Positions 51,364 to 60,323 of a stretch of DNA of 64,000 nucleotides are shown here, in pieces; within the stretch, counting starts at the first letter, position 1, and the number at the start of each line of letters is the position of its first letter. This DNA comes from Ochrobactrum sp. RH2CCR150 (GTDB lineage Bacteria; Pseudomonadota; Alphaproteobacteria; Rhizobiales; Rhizobiaceae), in the NCBI GenBank assembly GCA_014138095.1, contig JACGXE010000001.1:558001-622000 (forward strand), in the 5' to 3' direction. A program made the position numbers and the translations under genes. The notes beneath the pieces are model-generated. The model did no database searches. It was not told the origin of the DNA and worked only from the letters and a program-made list of their open reading frames with translations.

Positions 51364-52484
51364 GTGTGATCAAGCTGAAAGGCATGACCTGGAGCCATCC
51401 GCGCGGTTACGATCCGATGGTTGCCGGCGCCACGCAATGGCTGAGCGACAAGGGCGTCGAGATCGAATGGGAAAAGCGCTCCTTGCAGGATTTCGAAACC
51501 TTTCCGGTCGAGGAACTGGCGCGCAATTTCGATATGATCGTAATCGATCATCCGCATGTTGGCCAGATCACCAAGGAAGGCTGCCTGCTGCCGCTCGAGG
51601 TACCGGGCCGCGAAGCTGAGCTGAAAGCGCTGGCCGATGGTTCGGTCGGTCAGTCTTTCCCAAGCTATAACTGGCAGGGCCATCAATGGGCGTTTCCGCT
51701 TGATGCCGCCACGCAGGTTCAGGCATGGCGTCCGGACCTGATTGAAAAGCCTGCCGTCTCGTGGGGTGAGGTGCTGGAACTGGCGCGTGCGGGCAAAGTG
51801 CTTTTGCCGTTGCGCTCGCCGCATTCGCTGATGTGCTTCTATACTCTGGCGGCGAATAACGGTTCACCTTGCGCCACTGAAGGCGAGTTGATCAGCCTTG
51901 AAGACGGCGTGAAGGCTTTTGAACAACTTCGGGAAATCGCCGCGCTGGTGAAGCCGGAATGTTTTGCTATGGACCCGATTGCGGTGTTCGAAGAGATGGC
52001 AAAGCCAGATTCCGGCATCGCCTGCACACCTCTGATCTATGGCTATGTGAACTATGCCATGCCCGGCTTCCGCGATCGTCTGATCCGTTTTGCCGATATT
52101 CCGGCAGGCGCAAAGGGGGTTGCAGGTTCGGCTTTGGGCGGCACCGGCATCGCCGTCTCGGCCTTTACGAAACATCCCGAAGCGGCCATCGACTTCGCTT
52201 ATTGGATCGCGAGCGGCGCAGTGCAGAAGGGGCTTTATGCCGCCTCCAATGGACAGCCCGGCCATGCGGAAGCATGGGAAGACGAGGGCGTGAATGCCGC
52301 CACGTCGGGCTTCTATCGCGATACGCGCGCAACGCTGGAAGGCGCATGGGTGCGCCCGCGCCATGACGGCTACATGCCTTTCCAGGAAGCAGCTTCGGAG
52401 CGCATCAACAAGGGACTTCAGGGCAATGAAGCGGCAGAACAGGTAATCGCCGATCTGAACCGGCTCTTCCGCGAAAGCTTCTGA
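51360..52484 (+). CDS. Solute-binding-protein-fold protein without signal peptide
   Basis: A 374-residue protein resembling family 1 extracellular solute-binding proteins (Trp-Ala-Phe-Pro-Leu-Asp-Ala-Ala-Thr-Gln near 110-119, Gly-Gly-Thr-Gly-Ile-Ala-Val-Ser near 260-267, C-terminal Ala-Asp-Leu-Asn-Arg). It starts Met-Ser-Val-Ile-Lys-Leu-Lys-Gly-Met-Thr-Trp with no hydrophobic export signal, and the four-base overlap with the CoA-transferase leaves little room for a missed upstream start. No permease or ATPase accompanies it. It is therefore probably cytoplasmic and may bind the CoA-transferase substrate or act as a subunit; this is inference. Confidence 0.8.
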   Translation: MSVIKLKGMTWSHPRGYDPMVAGATQWLSDKGVEIEWEKRSLQDFETFPVEELARNFDMIVIDHPHVGQITKEGCLLPLEVPGREAELKALADGSVGQSFPSYNWQGHQWAFPLDAATQVQAWRPDLIEKPAVSWGEVLELARAGKVLLPLRSPHSLMCFYTLAANNGSPCATEGELISLEDGVKAFEQLREIAALVKPECFAMDPIAVFEEMAKPDSGIACTPLIYGYVNYAMPGFRDRLIRFADIPAGAKGVAGSALGGTGIAVSAFTKHPEAAIDFAYWIASGAVQKGLYAASNGQPGHAEAWEDEGVNAATSGFYRDTRATLEGAWVRPRHDGYMPFQEAASERINKGLQGNEAAEQVIADLNRLFRESF

Positions 52485-52523
52485 CGGCTGGTACTGGTTC
52501 TTACACCGGCCTCTCTCCCTCCA

Positions 52524-52670
52524 CCCTCATCCTGAGGAGCCTCCTGAGCTTGCGAAGGAGGCGTCTCGAAGGATCGAGGGATCCAAAGGGAAAATGCGGT
52601 GCCTGTCTCCTCACCCTTCGAGACGACTCCCCGAGCTTCGCTCAGGGAGTCTCCTCAGGATGAGAGGGGA
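52524..52670. repeat. Long palindromic intergenic repeat, copy 2
   Basis: The arms CCCTCATCCTGAGGAGCC and CTCCTCAGGATGAGAGGG are inverted. Inside, GGCGTCTCGAAGGAT faces CCCTTCGAGACG, with a further CTCCCCGAGCTTCGCTCAGGGAG hairpin. It is the same family as 49938-50050. The two copies lie on either side of the CoA-transferase/solute-binding-fold operon. It ends directly at the convergent lactonase gene. Confidence 0.8.
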
Positions 52671-52673
52671 AGC

Positions 52674-53522
52674 TTACAAGTTCCAGATACGGCGCGCGTT
52701 CTCAGACAGAAGGCGCGCCTTTTCGTCATTGCCGCAGCCTTCAAGCAGGGCATGGGTCGTTGCCACCCAGGTTGCTAGCCCGCCATCGACGGAGCTTGCC
52801 AGCGTGCAGACGGGCCAGTCGCTACCCCATACCACACGATCCCAGCCGAAAGCCTCGATGACGTGCTCGACATAGGGGCGGATCGTCTCGGCAGTCCAGC
52901 TTTGCGCGTCGGCATAAGCCACCACACCGGAAATCTTCGCCACGACATTGGGCCTGCGGGCAATCTCGGTGATGCCCTTCTGCCAGCTTTCCAGCGCGCC
53001 CGACTTGATGTCCGGTACACCGCAATGATCGAGAACGAATTGCAGTCCCGGCGCGAGATCGGCAAGTGCGATGGCCTTGTCGATCTGGTGCGGCAGCGTG
53101 CAGAGATCGAAAGTCAGGCGCGTATTTTCCATACGCTTGAGGTTTGAGCGAAACAGCGCACCTTCGGAAAGCTCGTCCGGCACGACATGCAGAACACGGC
53201 GAAAACCTTTGACAAAGGGATCGGCAAGCTGACGCTCCAGATAAGCGGCAAAGCCGTCTTCCTCGGGGCGGCAGGAGCCGATAGCGCCTTTGATGAAGCC
53301 GCCGGAGCGAGCGGAAATGGCGCGCACATTCTCGGTCTCAGCCTGCATGGCTTCAGGCGCGACATCCACTTCCATGTGCAGGGCGGCGGCGATGCCGCAG
53401 CGTTCCGCCTGCTGCCGGTAGGTGTCGAACAGAAAATCCCGATCAAGCGCTGGCACGCTGCCAAGCCATGGATAGCTGAGCGCGCTTTTGTCGATCAGGT
53501 GCAGATGGGTATCAATCAGCAT
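52674..53522 (-). CDS. Amidohydrolase-family sugar lactonase, L-fuconolactonase-like
   Basis: A 282-residue TIM-barrel hydrolase of the amidohydrolase-2 family (COG3618). It starts with the metal motif Asp-Thr-His-Leu-His-Leu (4-9) and has Val-Leu-Asp-His-Cys-Gly near 162-167, Lys-Ile-Ser-Gly and Trp-Gly-Ser-Asp-Trp-Pro-Val-Cys near 233-240. Relatives hydrolyse L-fuconolactone or other aldonolactones. It runs in the same direction as the IclR gene 55 bases upstream, divergent from a sugar importer and fucose-type enzymes, which supports lactone hydrolysis in that route. AGGAGGAATCTC precedes the ATG. Confidence 0.85.
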   Translation of the reverse strand: MLIDTHLHLIDKSALSYPWLGSVPALDRDFLFDTYRQQAERCGIAAALHMEVDVAPEAMQAETENVRAISARSGGFIKGAIGSCRPEEDGFAAYLERQLADPFVKGFRRVLHVVPDELSEGALFRSNLKRMENTRLTFDLCTLPHQIDKAIALADLAPGLQFVLDHCGVPDIKSGALESWQKGITEIARRPNVVAKISGVVAYADAQSWTAETIRPYVEHVIEAFGWDRVVWGSDWPVCTLASSVDGGLATWVATTHALLEGCGNDEKARLLSENARRIWNL

Positions 53523-53577
53523 GAGATTCCTCCTGCGCCGATATTTTCAAAAAAGAAGATAGTTTTCAAATAAGAAT

Positions 53578-54357
53578 TCAATCGAGCGTGGAGAGATCAG
53601 CGCCGACGAGCTTCGACAGTTCCTGCACGGTCTTTTGCAGCAGCGTAATGGTCTGTGTGATGTCGGGTGCGGAAGACGAATTGACCAGCGTCACATAAGG
53701 GCAGGTCAGTGCCGCAATGCAGGTGCCGTCGGGACCGAGAATCGGAGCGGAAAGGTTATAGACGCCTGCAACCTGCGCACTTGGCATCATTTCGTACCCG
53801 CGCTCGCGGATCTGGTCGAGACGCTCATAGAAGCTCGCGTCGAGATCGATGCGCTCGCTTTCCTTGACATATTCGGCGATCATCATCTTGCGCTCTTCCG
53901 GGGAACGGAAGGCAAGCAGCACATGGCCGGAACCGGTGTCGAACAGGCTGATATGTGAGCCAACGCGGATCGAAATGCCCCAGTAATCCGGCGCTTCCTG
54001 CTGTGCAATCACCACCACCGAGCCACGGTCGAACACGGCGAGCTGGTTTGCCTGCTTGGAACGGTCGGCAAGCTCACGCATGAAGGGCGTTGCAAAAGAG
54101 GCGAGTCGGCGCACCGGCGCATGCAATTGGGCAAGGCCAAACAGCTTCAGCGTCAGCGAATAGCGGTCGCCCTCAAGCTTGGTGACATAGCCGCGTTTCA
54201 CCAGCCGGTCGAGCATGCGGTAGAATTCGTTCGGGCTGCGATCCAGATGCTTGGCAATCTCGGCCTGCGTCAGTCCGCCGTCAACGCCTGCCAGCAATTC
54301 GAGGATATCAAGGCCCTTGTCGAGCGCGGGTGCGCGGTAGCGATCATCGGTTTCCAA
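53578..54357 (-). CDS. IclR-family regulator of the sugar catabolic cluster
   Basis: A 259-residue regulator with an N-terminal winged helix (Leu-Thr-Gln-Ala-Glu-Ile-Ala-Lys-His-Leu-Asp-Arg-Ser-Pro-Asn-Glu-Phe-Tyr-Arg-Met) and a C-terminal IclR effector domain (about 80-250: Asp-Arg-Gly-Ser-Val-Val-Val-Ile, Gly-Tyr-Glu-Met-Met-Pro-Ser). It is divergent from the sugar-binding-protein gene, with a 182-base spacer carrying a pair of inverted ATAT-N-CAAACAT elements, so it most likely controls both directions. Confidence 0.9.
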   Translation of the reverse strand: METDDRYRAPALDKGLDILELLAGVDGGLTQAEIAKHLDRSPNEFYRMLDRLVKRGYVTKLEGDRYSLTLKLFGLAQLHAPVRRLASFATPFMRELADRSKQANQLAVFDRGSVVVIAQQEAPDYWGISIRVGSHISLFDTGSGHVLLAFRSPEERKMMIAEYVKESERIDLDASFYERLDQIRERGYEMMPSAQVAGVYNLSAPILGPDGTCIAALTCPYVTLVNSSSAPDITQTITLLQKTVQELSKLVGADLSTLD

Positions 54358-54398
54358 ATGCGTCCCCCCAAGGTGGTCCTTCGTGAATTTCGTAATTC

Positions 54399-54479
54399 AT
54401 ATACAAACATTGTCAGGTGTGAAAGTCGTATATGCGCGATAAAACGCCTTGACCGTTATTGAATACTATGTTTGCATAT
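54399..54479. promoter_or_regulatory. Inverted operator-like elements in the IclR/importer spacer
   Basis: ATATACAAACAT (54399-54410) and ATGTTTGCATAT (54468-54479) are inverted copies with one mismatch, 57 bases apart. They lie on either side of a TTGACC (54449-54454). The arrangement fits two sites for the divergently encoded IclR regulator. Confidence 0.5.
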
Positions 54480-54539
54480 AAATACAACCTTCACAACCGG
54501 GGGTGCGGACAGGGAGTGTCCGTTTTAGGAGGAGAAGAG

Positions 54540-55856
54540 ATGCAGAATTTCAAATCGCGCATTTTGGCAGGCGTGGCGCTGATGGCCGTGGGGATGGCTC
54601 CGGCGGTTGCAGCCGATCTGCCGGGCAAGTTTGAAGGCGTGACGATCAACGCCAAGCTTATTGGCGGCCAGCAGTATGAAGCGCTCTATTCGCGTATCGG
54701 CGAATGGGAGAAGGCCACTGGCGCCAAGGTCAACATCCTTTCCAAGAAGAACCACTTCGAGCTGGACAAGGAAATCAAGTCCGACATCGCTTCCGGTTCG
54801 ATCAACTGGTGCGTCGGCTCCAACCACTCGTCTTTCGCGCCGCAGTATACGACACTGTACACCGATCTGAACGCGCTCGTGCCGAAGGAAGAAATCGAAG
54901 GCTTCGTGCCCTCGGTCATCAAGGCTTCGACGCTTGATGGCAAGCTGATCATGTTGCCACGTGCGCAGTTCGACGTTTCGGCGCTTTACTATCAGAAGAG
55001 CCTTTTCCAGGACGAAGCCAAGAAGAAGGCCTTCAAGGAGAAATACGGCTACGACCTCGCACCGGCCAAGACCTGGAAGGAAGTGTCGGATCAGGCTGTA
55101 TTCTTCGCTGACCCGCCGAATTTCTACGGCACGCAGTTTGCGGGCAAGGAAGAAGCCATCAATGGCCGCTTCTATGAAATGCTGGTCGCTGAAGGCGGCG
55201 AATATCTCAAGGACGGCAAGCCTGCTTTCAATTCGGAAGCCGGTGTTCGCGCCCTCGACTGGTTCGTCAATCTCTACAAGGCAAAGGCTGTTCCTGCCGG
55301 TACGACCAACTATCTGTGGGATGAGCTGGGCGCAGGCTTTGCTTCCGGCACCATCGCAATCAATCTGGATTGGCCGGGCTGGGCGACCTACTTCAACGAT
55401 CCGAAGTCGTCGAAGGTCGCTGGCAATGTCGGCATCGCTCCGGCGCCGACCGGTTCTTCCGGCAAGCGCACCGGCTGGTCAGGTCATCATGGCTTCTCGG
55501 TAACGGAAGCCTGCCCGACGAAGGAAGCCGCTGCATCGCTCGTCTGGTTCCTGACCAACGAAGATTCGCAGAAGCAGGAATCGGCTGCAGGCACGCTCCC
55601 GACCCGTACCGCTGTCTGGGATTACGTCATCGCGCAGGCCGCTTCCGATCCATACAAGAAGGAAGTGCTCTCGGTGTTCCAGGAAACGGCAAAGACCGCA
55701 TTCCCGGTTCCGCAGACCCCGTCCTGGATCGAAATCTCCAACGCGGTCTATCCTGAGCTTCAGGCTGCGATCCTTGGTGACAAGACGTCCCAGCAGGCTC
55801 TCGACGACGCTGCCAAGAAGGCAACGCAGATTCTTGAGGATGCGGGCGAGCTCTGA
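54540..55856 (+). CDS. Periplasmic sugar-binding protein of a CUT1 ABC importer
   Basis: A 438-residue family 1 solute-binding protein. A signal peptide (Met-Gln-Asn-Phe-Lys-Ser-Arg, hydrophobic core, cleavage near Val-Ala-Ala-Asp) is followed by the usual two-lobe fold (Leu-Pro-Arg-Ala-Gln-Phe-Asp-Val near 140, Trp-Pro-Gly-Trp-Ala near 278). Although a frame is open from 54459, AGGAGGAGAAGAG directly before 54540 fixes the start. It is the first gene of an importer-plus-enzymes operon that includes fucose-type catabolic genes, so a deoxy-sugar or its acid is a likely ligand. A terminator-like hairpin separates it from the permeases. Confidence 0.9.
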   Translation: MQNFKSRILAGVALMAVGMAPAVAADLPGKFEGVTINAKLIGGQQYEALYSRIGEWEKATGAKVNILSKKNHFELDKEIKSDIASGSINWCVGSNHSSFAPQYTTLYTDLNALVPKEEIEGFVPSVIKASTLDGKLIMLPRAQFDVSALYYQKSLFQDEAKKKAFKEKYGYDLAPAKTWKEVSDQAVFFADPPNFYGTQFAGKEEAINGRFYEMLVAEGGEYLKDGKPAFNSEAGVRALDWFVNLYKAKAVPAGTTNYLWDELGAGFASGTIAINLDWPGWATYFNDPKSSKVAGNVGIAPAPTGSSGKRTGWSGHHGFSVTEACPTKEAAASLVWFLTNEDSQKQESAAGTLPTRTAVWDYVIAQAASDPYKKEVLSVFQETAKTAFPVPQTPSWIEISNAVYPELQAAILGDKTSQQALDDAAKKATQILEDAGEL

Positions 55857-55876
55857 TCCTGCCTGAATAAAATCAT

Positions 55877-55917
55877 GGGCCCGCCCTGAAACCTTTTTGG
55901 GGCGGGCCTTTTTTGCC
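55877..55917 (+). terminator. Hairpin between binding protein and permease genes
   Basis: GGGCCCGCCC pairs with GGGCGGGCC over about 13 bases and is followed by TTTTTTG. It lies inside the operon. A partial terminator here would give more binding protein than membrane subunits. Confidence 0.7.
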
Positions 55918-55987
55918 AGTAGCACTGCCTGTTCGGTACCGCCGGTTGCCAGTTCTACTGTTTGCCAATCCACTGTCTGGAAGAGCA

Positions 55988-56881
55988 ATGTTCAAGAGAC
56001 TTTCCCCGCCGGTCCTGCTTCTGCTCCCGGCCTTTATCATCCTCGCAGCGGTGGTTCTGTTTCCTCTCGCGCTGTCGCTTTATTCGAGCTTCACGCCGTT
56101 CCGGCTGACGCGCCCCGAGAGCCTGTTCAACTTCATCGGTTTCCGCAACTATCAGCGCATTCTGACCGACTGGGTGTTCTGGGCGGCTTTCATTCGCACG
56201 GTGGTCTTCCTCACCATTGCGCTCAATCTGGAAATGCTGCTCGGCCTCGGCCTTGCCATGCTCGTCAACAAGGCGACGCGCGGCCAGCGCGTGTTGCGCA
56301 CGCTGATGATGTTCCCGATGATGTTCTCGCCGGTGCTCGTCGGCTTCCAGTTCAAGTTCATGTTCAATGACAATATCGGTCTGGTCAACAATGCGCTGCA
56401 GTCGCTGGGCCTGACCAATACCGCCATTCCATGGCTGATCGACGGCAATCTGGCACTGATCGCCATCCTGCTGGCAGAAGTCTGGATGTCGACCTCGGTC
56501 TTCGCGATCCTTATTCTGGGCGGTCTTCTGTCCATGCCGCAGGATCCGGTGGAAGCCGCTCGCGTCGATGGCTGCACGCCGTGGCAGACCTTCCGCTATG
56601 TCATCTGGCCTTACCTGATGCCTTTCGCCTATATCGCGATGACCATCCGTTCGCTGGATGTGGCGCGCGCTTATGACATTGTGAAGATCATGACCGATGG
56701 CGGCCCGGCGCGCCGCACAGAACTGATCTGGACGCTGGTTGGCCGCACGGCCTATGCGGATGCGCAGATGGGCATGGCCAACGCCATGGCCTATGTCGCG
56801 ATCCTGCTCTCGATCCTCTTCACCGTCTTGTTCTTCCGCAAACTTGCGTCCGCACGCACGCAGATTGGAGCGGAGTGGTAA
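55988..56881 (+). CDS. CUT1 sugar ABC permease, UgpA/MalF type
   Basis: A 297-residue inner-membrane permease with about six hydrophobic segments and the EAA loop Glu-Ala-Ala-Arg-Val-Asp-Gly-Cys-Thr-Pro-Trp-Gln near 190-201. The start at 55988 has GGAAGAG just ahead. An in-frame TTG at 55913 would lie inside the hairpin of the preceding terminator and is rejected. Confidence 0.92.
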   Translation: MFKRLSPPVLLLLPAFIILAAVVLFPLALSLYSSFTPFRLTRPESLFNFIGFRNYQRILTDWVFWAAFIRTVVFLTIALNLEMLLGLGLAMLVNKATRGQRVLRTLMMFPMMFSPVLVGFQFKFMFNDNIGLVNNALQSLGLTNTAIPWLIDGNLALIAILLAEVWMSTSVFAILILGGLLSMPQDPVEAARVDGCTPWQTFRYVIWPYLMPFAYIAMTIRSLDVARAYDIVKIMTDGGPARRTELIWTLVGRTAYADAQMGMANAMAYVAILLSILFTVLFFRKLASARTQIGAEW

Positions 56882-56883
56882 TC

Positions 56884-57762
56884 ATGGCAACAACAACACT
56901 CAGCAACAGCCAGCATCGCCTGCTGCGCCGTATCAAGAAAATCGCCTATCTGGTCGGCCTGTTTCTGGCGATGACTGTCATCTGCCTGCCGGGCCTGTGG
57001 ATCGTGCTTTCCTCGCTGCGTCCGCCGGTCGAAATCATGGCGAAACCGCCGGTGTGGATTCCGCAGGAAATCACCTTCGAGGCCTATCGCGCCATGTTCT
57101 CGGGCGCAGGCGCTGGCGGTATTCCGGTTTGGGATTATTTCCGCAACTCGCTCATCATCTCGGTGACCTCCACCGTGATTGCGCTGATCGTCGGCGTATC
57201 GGGCGGTTATGCCTTTGCGCGCTTCCGTTTCTGGGGTAAATCGACAACCTTCCTCGGCCTCATGCTGACGCGTTCCGTGCCAGGTATCGCCCTCTCGCTG
57301 CCGCTCTTCATGGTGTTTTCCCGCGTTGGCATCATCGACACCCATTTCGGCCTCATCCTGACCTATGTGGCGCTGAACGTGCCATTCACGATCTGGCTGA
57401 TCGACGGTTTCTTCCGTCAGGTGCCGAAGGATCTTGCGGAAGCCGCCCAGATTGACGGCTGCACGCGCTGGCAGGCTTTCTGGCAAGTGGAGTTTCCGCT
57501 GGCCGGCCCCGGCATCGCGACGGCAGGCATTTTTGCCTTCCTAACGTCGTGGAACGAATATGCGCTGGCTTCCCAGCTCACCCGTTCCGTCAATTCCAAG
57601 ACCCTTCCTGTGGGTCTTCTCGATTACACCGCTGAATTCACCATCGACTGGCGCGGCATGTGCGCGCTGGCGGTCGTGATGATTATTCCGGCGCTGACCC
57701 TCACATTCATCGTCCAGAAACACCTTGTTGCTGGTCTGACGTTCGGCGCGGTTAAAGGTTGA
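56884..57762 (+). CDS. CUT1 sugar ABC permease, UgpE/MalG type
   Basis: A 292-residue inner-membrane permease with six hydrophobic segments and the EAA loop Glu-Ala-Ala-Gln-Ile-Asp-Gly-Cys-Thr-Arg-Trp-Gln near 186-197. The ATG at 56884 is two bases after the stop of the first permease, with GGAGCGGAG upstream. The two permeases should form the channel heterodimer. Confidence 0.93.
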   Translation: MATTTLSNSQHRLLRRIKKIAYLVGLFLAMTVICLPGLWIVLSSLRPPVEIMAKPPVWIPQEITFEAYRAMFSGAGAGGIPVWDYFRNSLIISVTSTVIALIVGVSGGYAFARFRFWGKSTTFLGLMLTRSVPGIALSLPLFMVFSRVGIIDTHFGLILTYVALNVPFTIWLIDGFFRQVPKDLAEAAQIDGCTRWQAFWQVEFPLAGPGIATAGIFAFLTSWNEYALASQLTRSVNSKTLPVGLLDYTAEFTIDWRGMCALAVVMIIPALTLTFIVQKHLVAGLTFGAVKG

Positions 57763-57769
57763 TATAGCA

Positions 57770-58861
<1,092 letters not shown>

Positions 58862-58863
58862 CC

Positions 58864-59982
58864 ATGGCGCGTATTGAAAAAGTTGAACTGCGCATGGTCG
58901 ACCTTCCGCCGAAGGTCAAGCGCACCGATGCAATCCAGAGCTTTGTCAGCCAGGAAACACCGATTGTCACCATCACCGACAGCGATGGAGCGGTCGGCAC
59001 GGGTTACAGCTATACGATCGGCACTGGCGGTTCGTCCGTCATGCGCCTGTTGAGCGACCATCTCGTGCCGCTGATCATCGGTGAGGATGCCGATTGCATC
59101 GAAGCGATTTGGCGCAAGCTGGAATTCGCAACCCATGCCACCACCATCGGCCCGATCACTGCGCTGGCGCTGGCCGCAGTCGATACTGCGCTTTGGGATC
59201 TGCGCGCCAAGAAGCAGGGTCTGCCGCTCTGGAAGCTTGCAGGCGGCGCCAAGGAAAGCTGCCCGCTCTACACGACCGAAGGCGGCTGGCTGCATATCGA
59301 GAAAGAAGCGCTGGTTGAGGATGCATTGCAGGCCAAGGCCAAGGGCTTCACCGGCTCGAAGGTAAAGATCGGCAAGCCGCACGGTTCTGAAGATTATGCG
59401 CGCCTGTCCGCGGTGCGTGCGGCCCTTGGCGACGGCTTCGAAATCATGACCGATTGCAATCAGGGCTTTACCGTGGACGAAGCCATTCGCCGCGCCGAGC
59501 GCCTGAAGGAGCTTGATCTGGCATGGATCGAGGAGCCGCTTCCAGCTGACGATCTCGACGGTCATATCCGCCTGACGCGCTCCACCCCGACGCCCATCGC
59601 GGTTGGAGAATCCATCTATTCGATCCGCCATTTCCGCGAATATATGCAGAAGGGCGCTTGCTCCATCGTACAGGTGGACGTGGCGCGCATCGGCGGCATC
59701 ACACCTTGGCTGAAAGTCGCCCATGCGGCGGAAACATTCGACATTCCGGTCTGCCCGCACTTCCTGATGGAGCTGCATGTCAGCCTCGTCTGCGCGGTGC
59801 AGAACGGTCGCTATGTCGAATATATTCCGCAGCTCGACGACCTCACCACCAAGGGCATGGAAATTCGCGACGGTCGCGCCATTGCACCGTCGGAGCCGGG
59901 TATTGGCATCGAGTGGGATTGGGACGCAGTGCGCGCCCGGTCGATTTCGGAATTCACCCGCGAGATCACGGAGGCGGCATGA
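58864..59982 (+). CDS. Mandelate-racemase-type enolase-superfamily enzyme
   Basis: A 372-residue enzyme with the complete mandelate racemase catalytic set: Lys166-x-Lys168 on strand 2, metal ligands Asp197, Glu223 and Glu249, and the Asp272/His299 dyad. Such enzymes abstract a proton alpha to a carboxylate, acting as acid-sugar dehydratases, racemases or cycloisomerases. The substrate cannot be read off; a second enolase-superfamily gene, the L-fuconate dehydratase, lies 4.6 kb downstream, so this one should act on a different compound or epimer. It begins two bases after the ATPase stop and ends in an ATGA overlap with the mutarotase gene. Confidence 0.88.
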   Translation: MARIEKVELRMVDLPPKVKRTDAIQSFVSQETPIVTITDSDGAVGTGYSYTIGTGGSSVMRLLSDHLVPLIIGEDADCIEAIWRKLEFATHATTIGPITALALAAVDTALWDLRAKKQGLPLWKLAGGAKESCPLYTTEGGWLHIEKEALVEDALQAKAKGFTGSKVKIGKPHGSEDYARLSAVRAALGDGFEIMTDCNQGFTVDEAIRRAERLKELDLAWIEEPLPADDLDGHIRLTRSTPTPIAVGESIYSIRHFREYMQKGACSIVQVDVARIGGITPWLKVAHAAETFDIPVCPHFLMELHVSLVCAVQNGRYVEYIPQLDDLTTKGMEIRDGRAIAPSEPGIGIEWDWDAVRARSISEFTREITEAA

Positions 59983-60323
59983 CGTCTCCCGCAAAACAGC
60001 GCATGGGCATGGTGATTGGCCTCAATGCGGAGAAGATCGCAGAATATAAGAAGCTGCACGCTGCCGTGTGGCCGGAAATTCTTGCGCTCATCTCGGAATG
60101 CAACATCACCAACTATACGATCTTTCTCAAAGAGCCGGAAAATCTGTTGTTCGGCACATGGGACTATGTCGGCACCGACTTTGACGCCGACATGAAGAAG
60201 ATGGCCGATAACCCGAAAAATCAGGAATGGTGGTCCGTCTGCATGCCATGCCAGAAGCCGTTTGAGACCCGCAAAGAGGGCGAGTGGTGGGCAATGATGG
60301 AAGAGGTGTTCCATCATGACTGA
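59979..60323 (+). CDS. L-rhamnose/L-fucose mutarotase-family protein
   Basis: A 114-residue protein of the RhaM family (COG3254), which interconverts alpha and beta anomers of L-rhamnose-type sugars. It has Leu-His-Ala-Ala-Val-Trp-Pro-Glu-Ile near 28-36 with the conserved His, Thr-Ile-Phe-Leu near 48-51 and Pro-Lys-Asn-Gln-Glu-Trp-Trp near 79-85. The start at 59979 overlaps the upstream stop (ATGA). Its presence says that the pathway substrate enters as a free reducing sugar. Confidence 0.88.
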   Translation: MTSPAKQRMGMVIGLNAEKIAEYKKLHAAVWPEILALISECNITNYTIFLKEPENLLFGTWDYVGTDFDADMKKMADNPKNQEWWSVCMPCQKPFETRKEGEWWAMMEEVFHHD

